Notes under the pieces: model-generated
What the model saw: the letters and a program-made list of their open reading frames with translations, nothing else
Database searches by the model: none
Told to the model about the DNA's origin: nothing
Made by a program: the position numbers and the translations under genes
Assembly: GCA_026391125.1 (NCBI GenBank)
Contig: JAPLEO010000123.1
Span: 1-55,291 of the forward strand
DNA from: Bacteroidota bacterium
GTDB taxonomy: Bacteria > Bacteroidota > Bacteroidia > Chitinophagales > Chitinophagaceae
DNA length: 55,291 nucleotides
Direction of reading: 5' to 3'
Part shown: positions 17,898 through 27,057 of the stretch, one piece after another
How the letters are laid out: each line of letters opens with the position of its first letter
Numbering within the stretch: position 1 is the first letter of the stretch

Positions 17898-20255
17898 ATG
17901 CAGGAGTATTTGAACGGATTGAATGAGCCTCAGCGGGAGGCGGTGTTACATATTAATGGACCCATTATGATTGTAGCGGGTGCGGGAAGTGGCAAAACCA
18001 AAGTGCTCACTACCCGTATTGCACACTTAATGTCCAAGGGGGTTGACGCGTTCAATATTCTGGCTCTGACTTTTACCAACAAGGCAGCAGCCGAAATGAA
18101 GGAAAGGATCGAAAAGATCTTGGGCAATTCTGAAGCACGCAACTTATATATCGGAACCTTTCACTCAGTGTTCGCTAGAATTCTGCGAGCCGAAGCACAT
18201 CGCCTTGGCTACCCCAGCAATTTTACCATTTATGATACGGATGATAGTCGTTCGGTGATCAAAACGGTGGTGAACGAACTGAACCTCGACGATAAACATT
18301 ATAAGGCCAATGTGGTGGGCAACCGCATTTCACAGGCGAAGAATGCGCTAGTTGGTCCGGCCGAATACGCCGTGGATTATTATATCCAGCAAGAAGATAT
18401 GCGCGCGAACAGGCAAGCTATCTCTCAGATTTATCAAGCTTATGCCAACCGATGTTTCAAAAACGGAGCGATGGATTTTGATGATCTCTTGTTGAAGATG
18501 CACGAACTCTTGAAGAATTTTCCGGAAGCATTACACAAGTATCAGCATAAGTTCAAGTACATCTTAATTGATGAGTATCAGGATACCAATCCAGTACAGT
18601 ATGAGATCACGAAGTTGTTAGCTGCAGTACACGAAAACATTTGTGTGGTGGGTGATGATGCACAGAGTATTTATAGTTTCCGCGGTGCCACCATCGAAAA
18701 CATTTTACAGTTTCAGAAGGATTATGATGATGTAAAAATCGTGAAGCTCGAGCAGAACTATCGTAGCAGCAAGAACATTATTCATGTGGCCAATGCAGTG
18801 ATCAAAGTAAATCAGGGACAGATCCCGAAAAACTTATGGACCGATAATAATGAAGGCGAGAAGATCCGTTTGGTAAGAACGATGACGGATAATGATGAAG
18901 GAAAATTTGTGGCCGATACCATTCAGGAACAGAAACTGCGCAACCATTTTTATAACCAAGACTTTGCAATTCTTTATAGAACCAATGCGCAGAGCAGGGC
19001 GTATGAAGAGAGCTTGAGACGGATGGGTATTGCCTATCGGATTTATGGCGGTGTGAGTTTTTATCAAAGAAAAGAGATCAAGGATTTCCTAGCTTATCTG
19101 CGCGTGATCGTGAATACGCAAGATGAAGAAGGATTAAAACGGATCATTAATTATCCAGCGCGAGGCATTGGAAAAACGAGTATTGAAAAATTAGTGATCG
19201 CTGCGAATGATTTGAATATCTCGATGTTTGATGTGTTGACAAGAGCAGGAGAGTTTGGATTCAAGGGCGGCACACTGGAAACCATGCAAAACTTTGTTAC
19301 GATGATCCGTTATTTTCAAAGTATCATGGTTGAAAAAAATGCGTACGACTTGGCGATTCAAGTAGGCAAGCATACCAATATCGTTAAAGAATTATTTAGC
19401 GATAAAACTACAGAAGGACTTGCGCGTTATGAAAACGTTCAGGAGATCTTAAACTCTATTAAAGAGTGGACGGAGAGCCCGAGTAACGATGATGGAGAAC
19501 TGGGTGATAAAAGTTTAGGATCTTATCTCCAACAAATTAGTTTGGTAACCGATGCAGACGATAACAAACAAGAAACCGATGTGGTGAAGTTGATGACCAT
19601 ACATGCTGCAAAGGGATTGGAATTTAGTTGTGTATTTGTAGGCGGCATTGAAGAAACATTGTTTCCGAATGCAATGGCCATTAATACGCGAGAAGAATTG
19701 GAAGAAGAAAGAAGATTGTTTTATGTAGCCATCACAAGAGCGAAGCAACATCTTTGGTTAACTTATGCCAATTCAAGATATCGATTCGGGCAATTGGTGC
19801 AGAATGAACCGAGTAGGTTTATAGATGAAATGCCGGAAGACTATGTTGATAAAAGTTATGCCGGTGGCGGAGCACGCAATAACGCTGGAACCCAATTTGG
19901 TAGCGCGTTTGAGCGGATGCAAAGAGGCGGTGGTTTTGGAGCTGCTGCTTCTGCAGAAAAAAGATACGGGCCACCTCCATCAAAGAAACCAGATGCAGGA
20001 AAATCAAAACCAGAGTACTTACCAATAGTTCCACCATCTTCAAAAGTGGTAGAGCATCAGCCTAGTGGAAATTTCGAAGCGAGCGATACGAGTAGTTTAG
20101 CGGCCGGACAAAAAGTGGAGCACCAAAAATTTGGATTTGGAATCGTTGGAAAAATTGAAGGCTCTGCACATAATCCCATTGCAACCATTCAGTTTGAATT
20201 AAATGGAGAAAAAAAGATCATGTTGAATTATGCGAAGCTGCGAATAGTGAGCTAG
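17898..20255 (+). CDS. pcrA: UvrD/PcrA-type superfamily 1 DNA helicase
   Basis: A 785-residue helicase. The ATG at 17898 (MQEYLNGLNEPQREAV) is chosen because the Q-motif LNEPQREAV is normally within 10 residues of the start; the upstream extension to 17739 reads intergenic DNA. Motifs in order: Walker A GAGSGKT (28-34), motif II DEYQDTN (about 225), motif III VVGDDAQSIYSFRGA (about 250), motif IV QNYRSS, motif V HAAKGLEF and motif VI VAITRAKQHLWL. A low-complexity Gly-rich linker precedes a C-terminal beta domain containing GQKVEHQKFGFGIV, as in PcrA/UvrD tails that bind RNA polymerase. The role is repair and removal of transcription or recombination blocks. It converges on the GH5 gene with only 2 bases between stops. 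Confidence 0.95.
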   Translation: MQEYLNGLNEPQREAVLHINGPIMIVAGAGSGKTKVLTTRIAHLMSKGVDAFNILALTFTNKAAAEMKERIEKILGNSEARNLYIGTFHSVFARILRAEAHRLGYPSNFTIYDTDDSRSVIKTVVNELNLDDKHYKANVVGNRISQAKNALVGPAEYAVDYYIQQEDMRANRQAISQIYQAYANRCFKNGAMDFDDLLLKMHELLKNFPEALHKYQHKFKYILIDEYQDTNPVQYEITKLLAAVHENICVVGDDAQSIYSFRGATIENILQFQKDYDDVKIVKLEQNYRSSKNIIHVANAVIKVNQGQIPKNLWTDNNEGEKIRLVRTMTDNDEGKFVADTIQEQKLRNHFYNQDFAILYRTNAQSRAYEESLRRMGIAYRIYGGVSFYQRKEIKDFLAYLRVIVNTQDEEGLKRIINYPARGIGKTSIEKLVIAANDLNISMFDVLTRAGEFGFKGGTLETMQNFVTMIRYFQSIMVEKNAYDLAIQVGKHTNIVKELFSDKTTEGLARYENVQEILNSIKEWTESPSNDDGELGDKSLGSYLQQISLVTDADDNKQETDVVKLMTIHAAKGLEFSCVFVGGIEETLFPNAMAINTREELEEERRLFYVAITRAKQHLWLTYANSRYRFGQLVQNEPSRFIDEMPEDYVDKSYAGGGARNNAGTQFGSAFERMQRGGGFGAAASAEKRYGPPPSKKPDAGKSKPEYLPIVPPSSKVVEHQPSGNFEASDTSSLAAGQKVEHQKFGFGIVGKIEGSAHNPIATIQFELNGEKKIMLNYAKLRIVS

Positions 20256-20257
20256 TG

Positions 20258-21421
20258 CTAATTTTTTTCTTTCCTAGGCTTTAACTTTTTTTCAATTGAT
20301 GCAGGTGCGTATACGCCACCCGATGGACTTGGTAATAAAGTTGAATTGGGTAAGAACAAAAACGTTTCGGGTAAAAGAAAAGAGAAAGATGATTTGTTGC
20401 TGGGTATTGTGCGTTTGTATTGAATTAACACTTCCATTTGCGGACGGTCTTCTTGCACAAATGGTTGTACCGAAAGTGGATATTTATTCCATCGCGAACC
20501 GGCAGCCCAATAACAACCATTGATATTATTTTCGCTTAAATATTTCAGAAAATTATCGAGCACTTTTAACCATCGAAGATCATTATCGGGGATCCCATAT
20601 TCACCTACAGTTCCACGCTTGTTATTGTCTTTTAACCAACGAACAAACGGCATAATCCGCAACACACCGGTATACTCTGTAGCACCACTGCTATCATAAG
20701 ATTCGTTATACCTGCCCGAATAATTTTTATCGAAATAACTGTGCGCATCATAGATCAGGTTGTTGTTAGGATCAACCAGATTTTTTAATACATCGCTATA
20801 TTGTCGCCAGTGTTCTGCATTTGCATAGTTGTCGCCAGAAACAATGATGCTGGTTTTATTATCGACCGTTCGAATCGCCTTAATCGTTTCTTGTGCAGTA
20901 GTGAACCAATCGAACTCACCCATATCGTGCGGCTCGCACATGATTTCAAAACCATAAACATTTTTAAAATCGCTTAACTCGGTTGCCATCTTCACCCAGA
21001 ACTCGGCGAGGTGTTGGCGAGTAACAGTTGTAGAACCAACTACATAATCTGTATCGCCAATCCTATATCTACCAAAATTGTGCATGCTCAAGAGCACTTT
21101 GATATTTCTGGGTGCGCAATAAAGGATCACCCTTCTAATTTCGTCGATATTTGCCTGGTCCAATTCGCCACCCTGCACTTGTTGAACGCGCTCCCATTTA
21201 AAGGGAACGGTCATTAGTTGAAACCCCTGTTGATAGAAATATTCAATATCATCATTGGAAGGATAGGCATAATCTTTATTCAAAACACCGGGAATGGTTT
21301 TCTCTTCAAATTCGGCGCCACAGATATTAATACCATAAGGAGCATCCTTGGTTTGGGCCAAAGATTTGTAACCGCCTAAGGTAATAAGCATAAAAATTAG
21401 AAATAAACGCATATTCATCAC
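20258..21421 (-). CDS. Secreted GH5-family glycoside hydrolase with unusual CEP motif
   Basis: A 387-residue protein with an N-terminal signal peptide (ending SLAQ; start ATG at 21421 or 21412). The (beta/alpha)8 GH5 signatures are LMTVPFKWERVQ near strand 2, LLSMHNFGRY, the acid/base strand YGFEIMCEPHDM with Glu163, DAHSYFD, and the nucleophile strand GTVGEYGIPDND with Glu274. The Asn that normally precedes the acid/base Glu (NEP) is Cys162 here, read directly from the codon TGC. The last ~60 residues are Pro/Ser/Lys-rich and look like a low-complexity tail. Substrate is probably a beta-glucan or mannan, unproven. The Cys change leaves activity in some doubt. Confidence 0.85.
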   Translation of the reverse strand: MMNMRLFLIFMLITLGGYKSLAQTKDAPYGINICGAEFEEKTIPGVLNKDYAYPSNDDIEYFYQQGFQLMTVPFKWERVQQVQGGELDQANIDEIRRVILYCAPRNIKVLLSMHNFGRYRIGDTDYVVGSTTVTRQHLAEFWVKMATELSDFKNVYGFEIMCEPHDMGEFDWFTTAQETIKAIRTVDNKTSIIVSGDNYANAEHWRQYSDVLKNLVDPNNNLIYDAHSYFDKNYSGRYNESYDSSGATEYTGVLRIMPFVRWLKDNNKRGTVGEYGIPDNDLRWLKVLDNFLKYLSENNINGCYWAAGSRWNKYPLSVQPFVQEDRPQMEVLIQYKRTIPSNKSSFSFLLPETFLFLPNSTLLPSPSGGVYAPASIEKKLKPRKEKN

Positions 21422-21573
21422 TTATGCTATAAACGTAAAAAATGGGTTAAATATTGACTGCATCTTTAAAAAAGGACCAGATTAAACAGGAATTCAGTTT
21501 TCGATATCCGAAAAATATAGGGGTACTGGAACATCCTTGGCTTCGAATTGGCCAATCCCTGTTCGCTTTTGTT

Positions 21574-21581
21574 TAAATTTG
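21574..21581 (+). promoter_or_regulatory. Candidate -7 box for the Nfu gene
   Basis: TAAATTTG fits the Bacteroidota -7 consensus TAnnTTTG and lies 44 bases before the Nfu start codon. No clear TTTG-like -33 element is found at the expected 19-21 base spacing. Confidence 0.35.
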
Positions 21582-21625
21582 CAGCAGTATTTATTTTGGT
21601 ATACCAGAGTAAAAAAATAGTAACT

Positions 21626-22225
21626 ATGATCCAAACAGGCAATCCGGTAATAAGCATTTATACCGAAATGACACCCAATCCAGAGACCATGAAGTTTGTG
21701 GCAAACAAACTTTTGTATCCAGGAAAGAGCATTGATTTCGCGGAAGAATCATTGGCAACTCCATCACCTTTGGCAAAAGAGTTGTTTGGTTTCCCGTTTA
21801 TCAAGAGCGTATTTATTGCCAGTAATTTTATTACGCTGACCAAAACCTTAGATACTGAAGATTGGCAGGATGTGATCCCAACGATCAAGGCTTTCATGAA
21901 AGAGTACCTTGAAAATGGCGGTGTAGTAGTAAATGATGATGAAGTAGCAAAAGTAAAACAGGAATCAACGAATACCGTTAGCGAAGACGATGATGATATT
22001 GTGAAGCGCGTAAAAGAATTATTAGAGAACTATGTGAAGCCGGCTGTAGAAATGGACGGCGGTGCAATTCAGTTCAAAAGTTATAATGATGGTATCGTGA
22101 ATTTGATGTTGCAAGGATCTTGCAGTGGATGCCCTTCTTCGATGATCACATTGAAAGCGGGTATTGAAGGAATGATGAAAAGAATGATTCCGGAAGTGAG
22201 AGAAGTTGTTGCCGAAGCGGAATAA
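21626..22225 (+). CDS. nfuA: Nfu-type iron-sulfur cluster scaffold/carrier
   Basis: A 199-residue protein. The ATG at 21626 begins MIQTGNPVISIYTEMTPNPE, the usual start of the Nfu N-terminal domain; the longer frame is rejected. The N-terminal scaffold-like domain covers 1-95, an acidic linker follows (DEVAKVKQE to SEDDDDIV), and the C-terminal NifU domain holds MDGGAIQF and the cluster-binding CSGCPSS with Cys166 and Cys169. It assembles or transfers Fe-S clusters in the cytoplasm. A strong terminator follows it. The symbol is by family similarity. Confidence 0.92.
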   Translation: MIQTGNPVISIYTEMTPNPETMKFVANKLLYPGKSIDFAEESLATPSPLAKELFGFPFIKSVFIASNFITLTKTLDTEDWQDVIPTIKAFMKEYLENGGVVVNDDEVAKVKQESTNTVSEDDDDIVKRVKELLENYVKPAVEMDGGAIQFKSYNDGIVNLMLQGSCSGCPSSMITLKAGIEGMMKRMIPEVREVVAEAE

Positions 22226-22250
22226 TAAAATAGTTTGTTTGAGTGTAATT

Positions 22251-22283
22251 AACGCCCCCTATAATCTTGGGGGCGTTTTTGTT
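22251..22283 (+). terminator. Rho-independent terminator after the Nfu gene
   Basis: AACGCCCCC (22251-22259) pairs with GGGGGCGTT (22269-22277) across a 9-nt loop and is followed by TTTGTT. It is a strong GC stem in AT-rich surroundings, 25 bases past the stop. Confidence 0.9.
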
Positions 22284-22310
22284 GTAATTTAGTTTGTACA
22301 TAGGGTTCAA

Positions 22311-23831
22311 ATGAAAAATTCGATTCTCACATTTTTAGAAGGTCACTGGGATGCACTATTGGCATCGATAGCAGGATGTATTGTCATTTATTTCCTCACA
22401 AGGTTTGGGGGAATTGGGATCTCACCCGATTCTGTGGGTTATAGTGTTGCGGCAATGAACTTGAAAGAACACGGAGTGTTGAATGATTTTAATGGCTTGG
22501 CGCTCGTTGACTTTCCAGCTGGCTATCCCATTTTTTTAGCAGCGAATTATTTTATTACAGGTGTTCAACCGATTCAACTTGCCCCCTTCATCAATGCCGG
22601 ATTATATGTAGGAGTGATTTTGATGAGTAGTGTTATTATGCAATCGTTTAGCGGCATTATTAAATGGTATCGAATTGCTTTTCTTGTGATCCTTGCTTCT
22701 AGTCCGTGTTTATGGGAAGTGTATGGCATGATCTGGTCAGAAACACTATTCCTGTTTCTGGTGTTACTTTTTGTATTGGCTTGGAAAAATTATTGTAATC
22801 AAAAAACGATTGGCTCTGTTTTTCTTTTTGCGTTAGTAGCCGCTTGTGCTTTTGTGACAAGGTTTGCAGGCATTACATTAATTGCAACAGGTGCTGCATT
22901 ATTATTGTTTGATGGAACAGCACCAGGTTTTAAAAAAATCAAAAACCTTTTATTGTTTTTAATAACGGGCACTTCATTGGTGGTTATTAATCTCATTAGA
23001 AACAATCGTTCGAGTGGAACATTGTCTGGTGTGCGGGAAAAAGCATTGAGAACGGTGGCTGATAATTTGTTAGATATTGGTGCAGTGTTAGGAGGGTGGT
23101 TTCCATTTATTGGTGAACATCAATTAGCAGGTGCGATTGTTTTTTGTTTGCTAGTAGCAGTTGCAACTATTCAAATCATCTATCGCATTATTCAACAACA
23201 ATTTTATTTGCGCAACGAAACAGCGGTGTATGGCTTCTTTTTGGTGTACAGTGTTTTCATTGTAGCAGTGTCGAGTATTTCTCGTTTTGAAGATTTGAGT
23301 AGTAGGCTTTTATCGCCCATGTATATTCCCATGCTCTGGGTGAGCACAATTTGGATCCCCAATTTTATCAATCAAAAAACTAAAGCAATTCGTAATACTT
23401 TGTTATTGGTTACCGCTATTTTCTTTCTGGCGTTTTTTAAGAATCAATACCAACAAAATGCGGGAAACTGGGAAGGTATTGCCTTTGCAGGCATTCCGGG
23501 TTATTCAGAAAAACAGTGGAAAGAATCTCCTACTGTTCAATATATCAATGCGCATAAAGACAGTTTGAACGGAGCCATTTATTCTGATGCCTATGATGGC
23601 TTATACTATTTAACGGGTGTGAAATCTTTACCATTGCCCCATAAAGAAATTGAAAAAGAAAAAGCTGCATTTTTAAATCATAGTTTTTTGATTGTAATTT
23701 GGTTTAATGATGGTGTGAATACAGATTTGATAGACCTTGATTTTATTAAGGAAAGAAAAAAACTGGTGCTCACAAAATCGTTTGATGATGGAGCCATCTA
23801 TTTTTATAAAGACAGTACCATCTCAAAATAG
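22311..23831 (+). CDS. Polytopic membrane protein, GT-C/PMT-like glycosyltransferase
   Basis: A 506-residue integral membrane protein with roughly ten to twelve hydrophobic helices and a soluble C-terminal ~110 residues. The first periplasmic loop has the acidic motif ISPDSVGY followed by DFPAGYPIF, the arrangement typical of GT-C enzymes (GT39/ArnT-like) that use lipid-linked sugars. A second feature is GMIWSETLFLF in the following helices. No exact donor or acceptor can be named. It is 18 bases upstream of pnuC, so it may be cotranscribed with NAD salvage genes despite no obvious link. Confidence 0.7.
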   Translation: MKNSILTFLEGHWDALLASIAGCIVIYFLTRFGGIGISPDSVGYSVAAMNLKEHGVLNDFNGLALVDFPAGYPIFLAANYFITGVQPIQLAPFINAGLYVGVILMSSVIMQSFSGIIKWYRIAFLVILASSPCLWEVYGMIWSETLFLFLVLLFVLAWKNYCNQKTIGSVFLFALVAACAFVTRFAGITLIATGAALLLFDGTAPGFKKIKNLLLFLITGTSLVVINLIRNNRSSGTLSGVREKALRTVADNLLDIGAVLGGWFPFIGEHQLAGAIVFCLLVAVATIQIIYRIIQQQFYLRNETAVYGFFLVYSVFIVAVSSISRFEDLSSRLLSPMYIPMLWVSTIWIPNFINQKTKAIRNTLLLVTAIFFLAFFKNQYQQNAGNWEGIAFAGIPGYSEKQWKESPTVQYINAHKDSLNGAIYSDAYDGLYYLTGVKSLPLPHKEIEKEKAAFLNHSFLIVIWFNDGVNTDLIDLDFIKERKKLVLTKSFDDGAIYFYKDSTISK

Positions 23832-23849
23832 TTTCACTAAAGTAACACT

Positions 23850-24476
23850 ATGACGATCGAACAATTTTTTGAACAGCTCATCAATGGGATCAAACAAACT
23901 GGGTTCTTAGAATTCATTGGTGTGTTCGCCGGTATTGCTAGTGTTTGGTTTAGTAGAAAAGAAAATATTTTGGTGTATCCTGTTGGGTTGGTAAATACCA
24001 TTATTTATATCTACATCAGTGTCAAGGGACACTTGTTAGGAGAAGCAAGTGTGAACCTGTATTATACCGTGATGAGTATTTATGGATGGATCTTGTGGAG
24101 TAGAAAAGATCAAGTAAAGCACGAAGCAATTTTGCATATCAGCACCAGCAATGCAAAAGAATGGATGATCCAATTATTGTTCTTCGCAGCATTTTATTTC
24201 GCGATTTTTTTCTCTCTTACTTGGGCAAAGCAAGCATTTGCTCCCGAAGCCATTCCTTGGGCAGATGCATTTGCAAGCGCAACCGCTTATACCGGCATGT
24301 GGCTCATGGCTAGAAAAAAAGTAGAGAGTTGGATCTGGTGGATTGCAACAAATATGGCATCAATTCCGTTGTACTTTATAAAGGGATATGTTTTTACCAG
24401 CGTTCAGTTTATCGTGTTATTGATCTTAGCGGTGATGGGATTAATTAGCTGGCAAAAAAAAGCAGTTAAAGTATGA
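23850..24476 (+). CDS. pnuC: Nicotinamide riboside transporter PnuC
   Basis: A 208-residue inner-membrane protein with about seven transmembrane helices. PnuC signatures are seen: VWFSRKENILVYPVGLVN, LYYTVMSIYGWILW, ATAYTGMWLMARKKVESWIW and ASIPLYFIKGYVFTS. The Trp-rich WIWWIATN and YGWILW segments match the substrate-binding helices of the family. It carries nicotinamide riboside by facilitated diffusion. Its last 4 bases overlap the start of the NadR-like gene (ATGA), so translation is coupled and the imported substrate is trapped by phosphorylation. Confidence 0.93.
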   Translation: MTIEQFFEQLINGIKQTGFLEFIGVFAGIASVWFSRKENILVYPVGLVNTIIYIYISVKGHLLGEASVNLYYTVMSIYGWILWSRKDQVKHEAILHISTSNAKEWMIQLLFFAAFYFAIFFSLTWAKQAFAPEAIPWADAFASATAYTGMWLMARKKVESWIWWIATNMASIPLYFIKGYVFTSVQFIVLLILAVMGLISWQKKAVKV

Positions 24477-25015
24477 CAGTAAAAAGAGTTGTAGTAATAG
24501 GTCCGGAGTCGACAGGTAAGAGTAGCCTGTGTGCCATGCTTGCAGAACAGTTTGAAAGTAGTTGGTGTCCTGAGTATGCGCGGGAATATCTTACTGTTAA
24601 CGGAAAATCTTATCAATATGCAGACCTATTAAAGATTGCGCAAGAACAAATAAAATTAGAAGATCGCTACGCGAAAGAATTAATTGAAAGCAAGAAGAAC
24701 CCGGTTTTATTTGTAGATACCGATATGTATGTGATGAAGGTTTGGAGCGAATATGTTTTTCATCAATGTCACCATTTTATACTCGAACAGATCTGTGAAA
24801 GAAAATACGACCTCTATCTTTTATGCGATGTAGACCTGCCTTGGGTGCAAGACGATTTAAGAGAATATCCTGAGGATGGACCGCGTAAAGAATTGTTTCA
24901 AATTTATAAAGACCTCTTAGTCAATCAATCTGTTCCCTGGGTAGTAATCAAGGGTGATTATGAAGAGCGAGAAAAAGCTGCCATGGAAGCGGTTAAAAAA
25001 TTACTTGATCAGTAA
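24473..25015 (+). CDS. nadR: NadR-like ribosylnicotinamide kinase
   Basis: A 180-residue P-loop protein corresponding to the kinase domain of NadR. Walker A is GPESTGKS (10-17), with later CPEYAREYL and FVDTDMYVMKVW motifs of the family and DVDLPWVQDDLREYP toward the C-terminus. The adenylyltransferase and HTH domains of enterobacterial NadR are absent, so phosphorylation of nicotinamide riboside is the expected role and adenylylation must be supplied elsewhere. It overlaps pnuC by 4 bases and its 3' end overlaps the convergent mtgA gene by 15 bases. Confidence 0.88.
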   Translation: MTVKRVVVIGPESTGKSSLCAMLAEQFESSWCPEYAREYLTVNGKSYQYADLLKIAQEQIKLEDRYAKELIESKKNPVLFVDTDMYVMKVWSEYVFHQCHHFILEQICERKYDLYLLCDVDLPWVQDDLREYPEDGPRKELFQIYKDLLVNQSVPWVVIKGDYEEREKAAMEAVKKLLDQ

Positions 25016-25702
25016 TTGAATGTCTTCGTCGTCTTCGATATTGTGCATCTGCTGCAGAATTTGAGGATAGCGCCAACCCACGCGTCCACTCATCGGTTTT
25101 ACAGAAAATCTTTTTGGGTTTGGTAAACACGCAATGATCATCGCGGCTTCTGCCCTGCTCAATTGTTTAGCGGGTTTTCCAAAGTATTGCTGCGAAGCTG
25201 CTTCGATACCAAAGATTCCTGGTCCCATTTCAATGGTATTCATATACACTTCTAAGATCCGATGTTTACCCCAGACAAGTTCTATTAGAATGGTAAAATA
25301 AGCTTCAGGAATTTTTCGAATGTATTTAGTTACACCACCACCCTGCCATAGAAAAACATTTTTAGCAACCTGTTGCGTGATGGTACTAGCACCAGCGCCC
25401 ATTGGTAATTTTTGTTTCTTTCCTTTTTTCTTTGGCTTCAAACTTTTTTCGATTGCGTCCCAATCGAATCCAATATGATCTGGGAATGCTTGGTCCTCGC
25501 TTGCAATAGCAGCAAGTTTTGCGTTCGATGAAATGGCCGACCCGCTTACATAATCTCTTTTTAATCCGTAGGAAAAACTATTGCTGATTTGAGTGATGGT
25601 GATGGGCGGCATCATCCACTTGCAAATAATTACATAGATCAGAGAGGATAGAAACATCCATAGCACAACTTTTTTGATAAATCTCCAAACCCTTCTAAAC
25701 AT
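25001..25702 (-). CDS. mtgA: Monofunctional peptidoglycan glycosyltransferase MtgA
   Basis: A 233-residue protein of GT51 type. One N-terminal membrane anchor (about 12-30) precedes the transglycosylase domain, with catalytic Glu69 in ASEDQAFPDHIGFDW and the conserved GASTITQQVAKNVFLW, KHRILEVYMNTIEMG, GIFGIEAASQQYFGK and LSRAEAAMIIACLPNP. There is no transpeptidase domain, so it is the monofunctional type polymerising lipid II in the periplasm. It follows a small exported protein by 12 bases and is the last gene of a minus-strand run. Confidence 0.93.
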   Translation of the reverse strand: MFRRVWRFIKKVVLWMFLSSLIYVIICKWMMPPITITQISNSFSYGLKRDYVSGSAISSNAKLAAIASEDQAFPDHIGFDWDAIEKSLKPKKKGKKQKLPMGAGASTITQQVAKNVFLWQGGGVTKYIRKIPEAYFTILIELVWGKHRILEVYMNTIEMGPGIFGIEAASQQYFGKPAKQLSRAEAAMIIACLPNPKRFSVKPMSGRVGWRYPQILQQMHNIEDDEDIQLLIK

Positions 25703-25714
25703 CTTGTTACTGCT

Positions 25715-26260
25715 TTACATTTGAATGGTGGTCATTCTATATTTTTTACCCATCGGCAGATAGGACTTATGACTTTTCTCTAAAATTTTTCCCAACACAA
25801 AAAAGCCTGTAGCGATACCGAGTTTGGGAAGATTGTCTGATCCAAAAACAGGATCTGATTTAATAAGGCTATTGATGACATTCAGAAATATATAAGCGCC
25901 ACTGCCTAATTGAAAAAGACTACCATTTGTAATGAGATTATTTGACGAACCTCTTTTTGGCATGCCATAGATTTCGCTGATATGCAATTTTAGTAATCCA
26001 AAATGTGCGGTATCAATGGTGGGTAGTCCGAATTGATTTCCAACCTGACGAACTTGAATTTGATCAATTAATATAGAATCGTTCTTAATAGATTTTATAA
26101 TTCCTTCGATCCATTGTTTGCTACTGAATTGAAAAAGGATATAAGAACCGGAGGTCCATGATTGTAAGGTCTGGCTATTTTGCTTCAACAAAAGCACATC
26201 TTTTTGTGCCATCACAGACAGCGAAAAAATGCAGCAGATGATTAAGCCAGTTAGTTTCAT
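25715..26260 (-). CDS. Exported protein of unknown function upstream of mtgA
   Basis: A 181-residue protein. The ATG at 26260 starts a signal peptide MKLTGLIICCIFSLSVMAQ; the longer frame to 26287 adds a Lys/Asn-rich extension and is less likely. The mature part begins with an SH3-like beta region (GSYILFQFSSKQWIEGIIKS and NDSILIDQIQVRQV). It then has a Gly-rich, weakly hydrophobic segment near 120-160 that may be a membrane helix. No named family was recognised. It is 12 bases from mtgA, suggesting an envelope role. Confidence 0.7.
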   Translation of the reverse strand: MKLTGLIICCIFSLSVMAQKDVLLLKQNSQTLQSWTSGSYILFQFSSKQWIEGIIKSIKNDSILIDQIQVRQVGNQFGLPTIDTAHFGLLKLHISEIYGMPKRGSSNNLITNGSLFQLGSGAYIFLNVINSLIKSDPVFGSDNLPKLGIATGFFVLGKILEKSHKSYLPMGKKYRMTTIQM

Positions 26261-26365
26261 GTATCTGTTGTTGATTTTTGTGGTCATAAAAATTTGACTT
26301 GGCTCATTTCATTATCGGAAAGATAACTTGATGTGTAAACTTGGCAAAACAAAATATCGTTAAAG

Positions 26366-27022
26366 CTATTTTAGTTTATCTCCAAAACTGAGCACTCCCC
26401 AACAGAGTGCGATTCCAAAGCCAATTAAAATTAAGCCCGAGAGTCGGTTGATATTGTGTAAGTTTTTTACGGTAAGTTTTGGTCTGAGTTTACCTGCCAG
26501 CGCCACTTTCAGCAGATCGGTTGCGAGTACAAAAACTAAGCAGGTTCCAAAAACAATCGCGCGATATTGGAAGGGGTTGGTATACGTGATTGAATCGGCT
26601 AAGATTGCTGCCGACCAAGCAAACCAGAAAATGAATACCCCGGGATTGAGCATATTCATAAAGTATCCCGATAAAAAAGTGGCCACCCAATCGCGTTTGC
26701 GAAACACTTTTTCTTTTAAATTATTTTCTTCATCCACCACCACCTTCTTAAAAAAGAAAGTATAGATCCCAACGCCGATCAGGAAAAGACTTCCTGTTAC
26801 TGCGATCAGTGTTTGATGTTTTAAAGCGGTATCAAAAAGAGAGGTAAAGAAATTGCAAATGAGTAATAGCGTAACGTCGCTACTTGAAACACCAGCTACA
26901 AAAACATAACCCGCTTTATGACCGTGGTTAATACTTTGTTTGATAATTGCAAAAATGACAGGGCCCACCGAAATTGCGAGAAGGATACCCAACGCTAAAC
27001 CTTTAATGAGGGCTGCTACCAT
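26366..27022 (-). CDS. LysE/RhtB-family exporter
   Basis: A 218-residue inner-membrane protein with six predicted helices. The N-terminus has the LysE-family pattern ALGILLAISVGPVIFAIIKQ followed by GYVFVAGVSSSDVTLL, and helix 4 contains MLNPGVFIFWFAW. The family exports amino acids and other small polar molecules; the substrate is not predictable. A cytoplasmic charged loop (VVVDEENNLKEKVFRKRDW) separates the two halves. It lies 35 bases after the GH3-family gene. Confidence 0.88.
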   Translation of the reverse strand: MVAALIKGLALGILLAISVGPVIFAIIKQSINHGHKAGYVFVAGVSSSDVTLLLICNFFTSLFDTALKHQTLIAVTGSLFLIGVGIYTFFFKKVVVDEENNLKEKVFRKRDWVATFLSGYFMNMLNPGVFIFWFAWSAAILADSITYTNPFQYRAIVFGTCLVFVLATDLLKVALAGKLRPKLTVKNLHNINRLSGLILIGFGIALCWGVLSFGDKLK

Positions 27023-27057
27023 TACAGATAAATAAAACGATAAAAATTATGAGTTGT

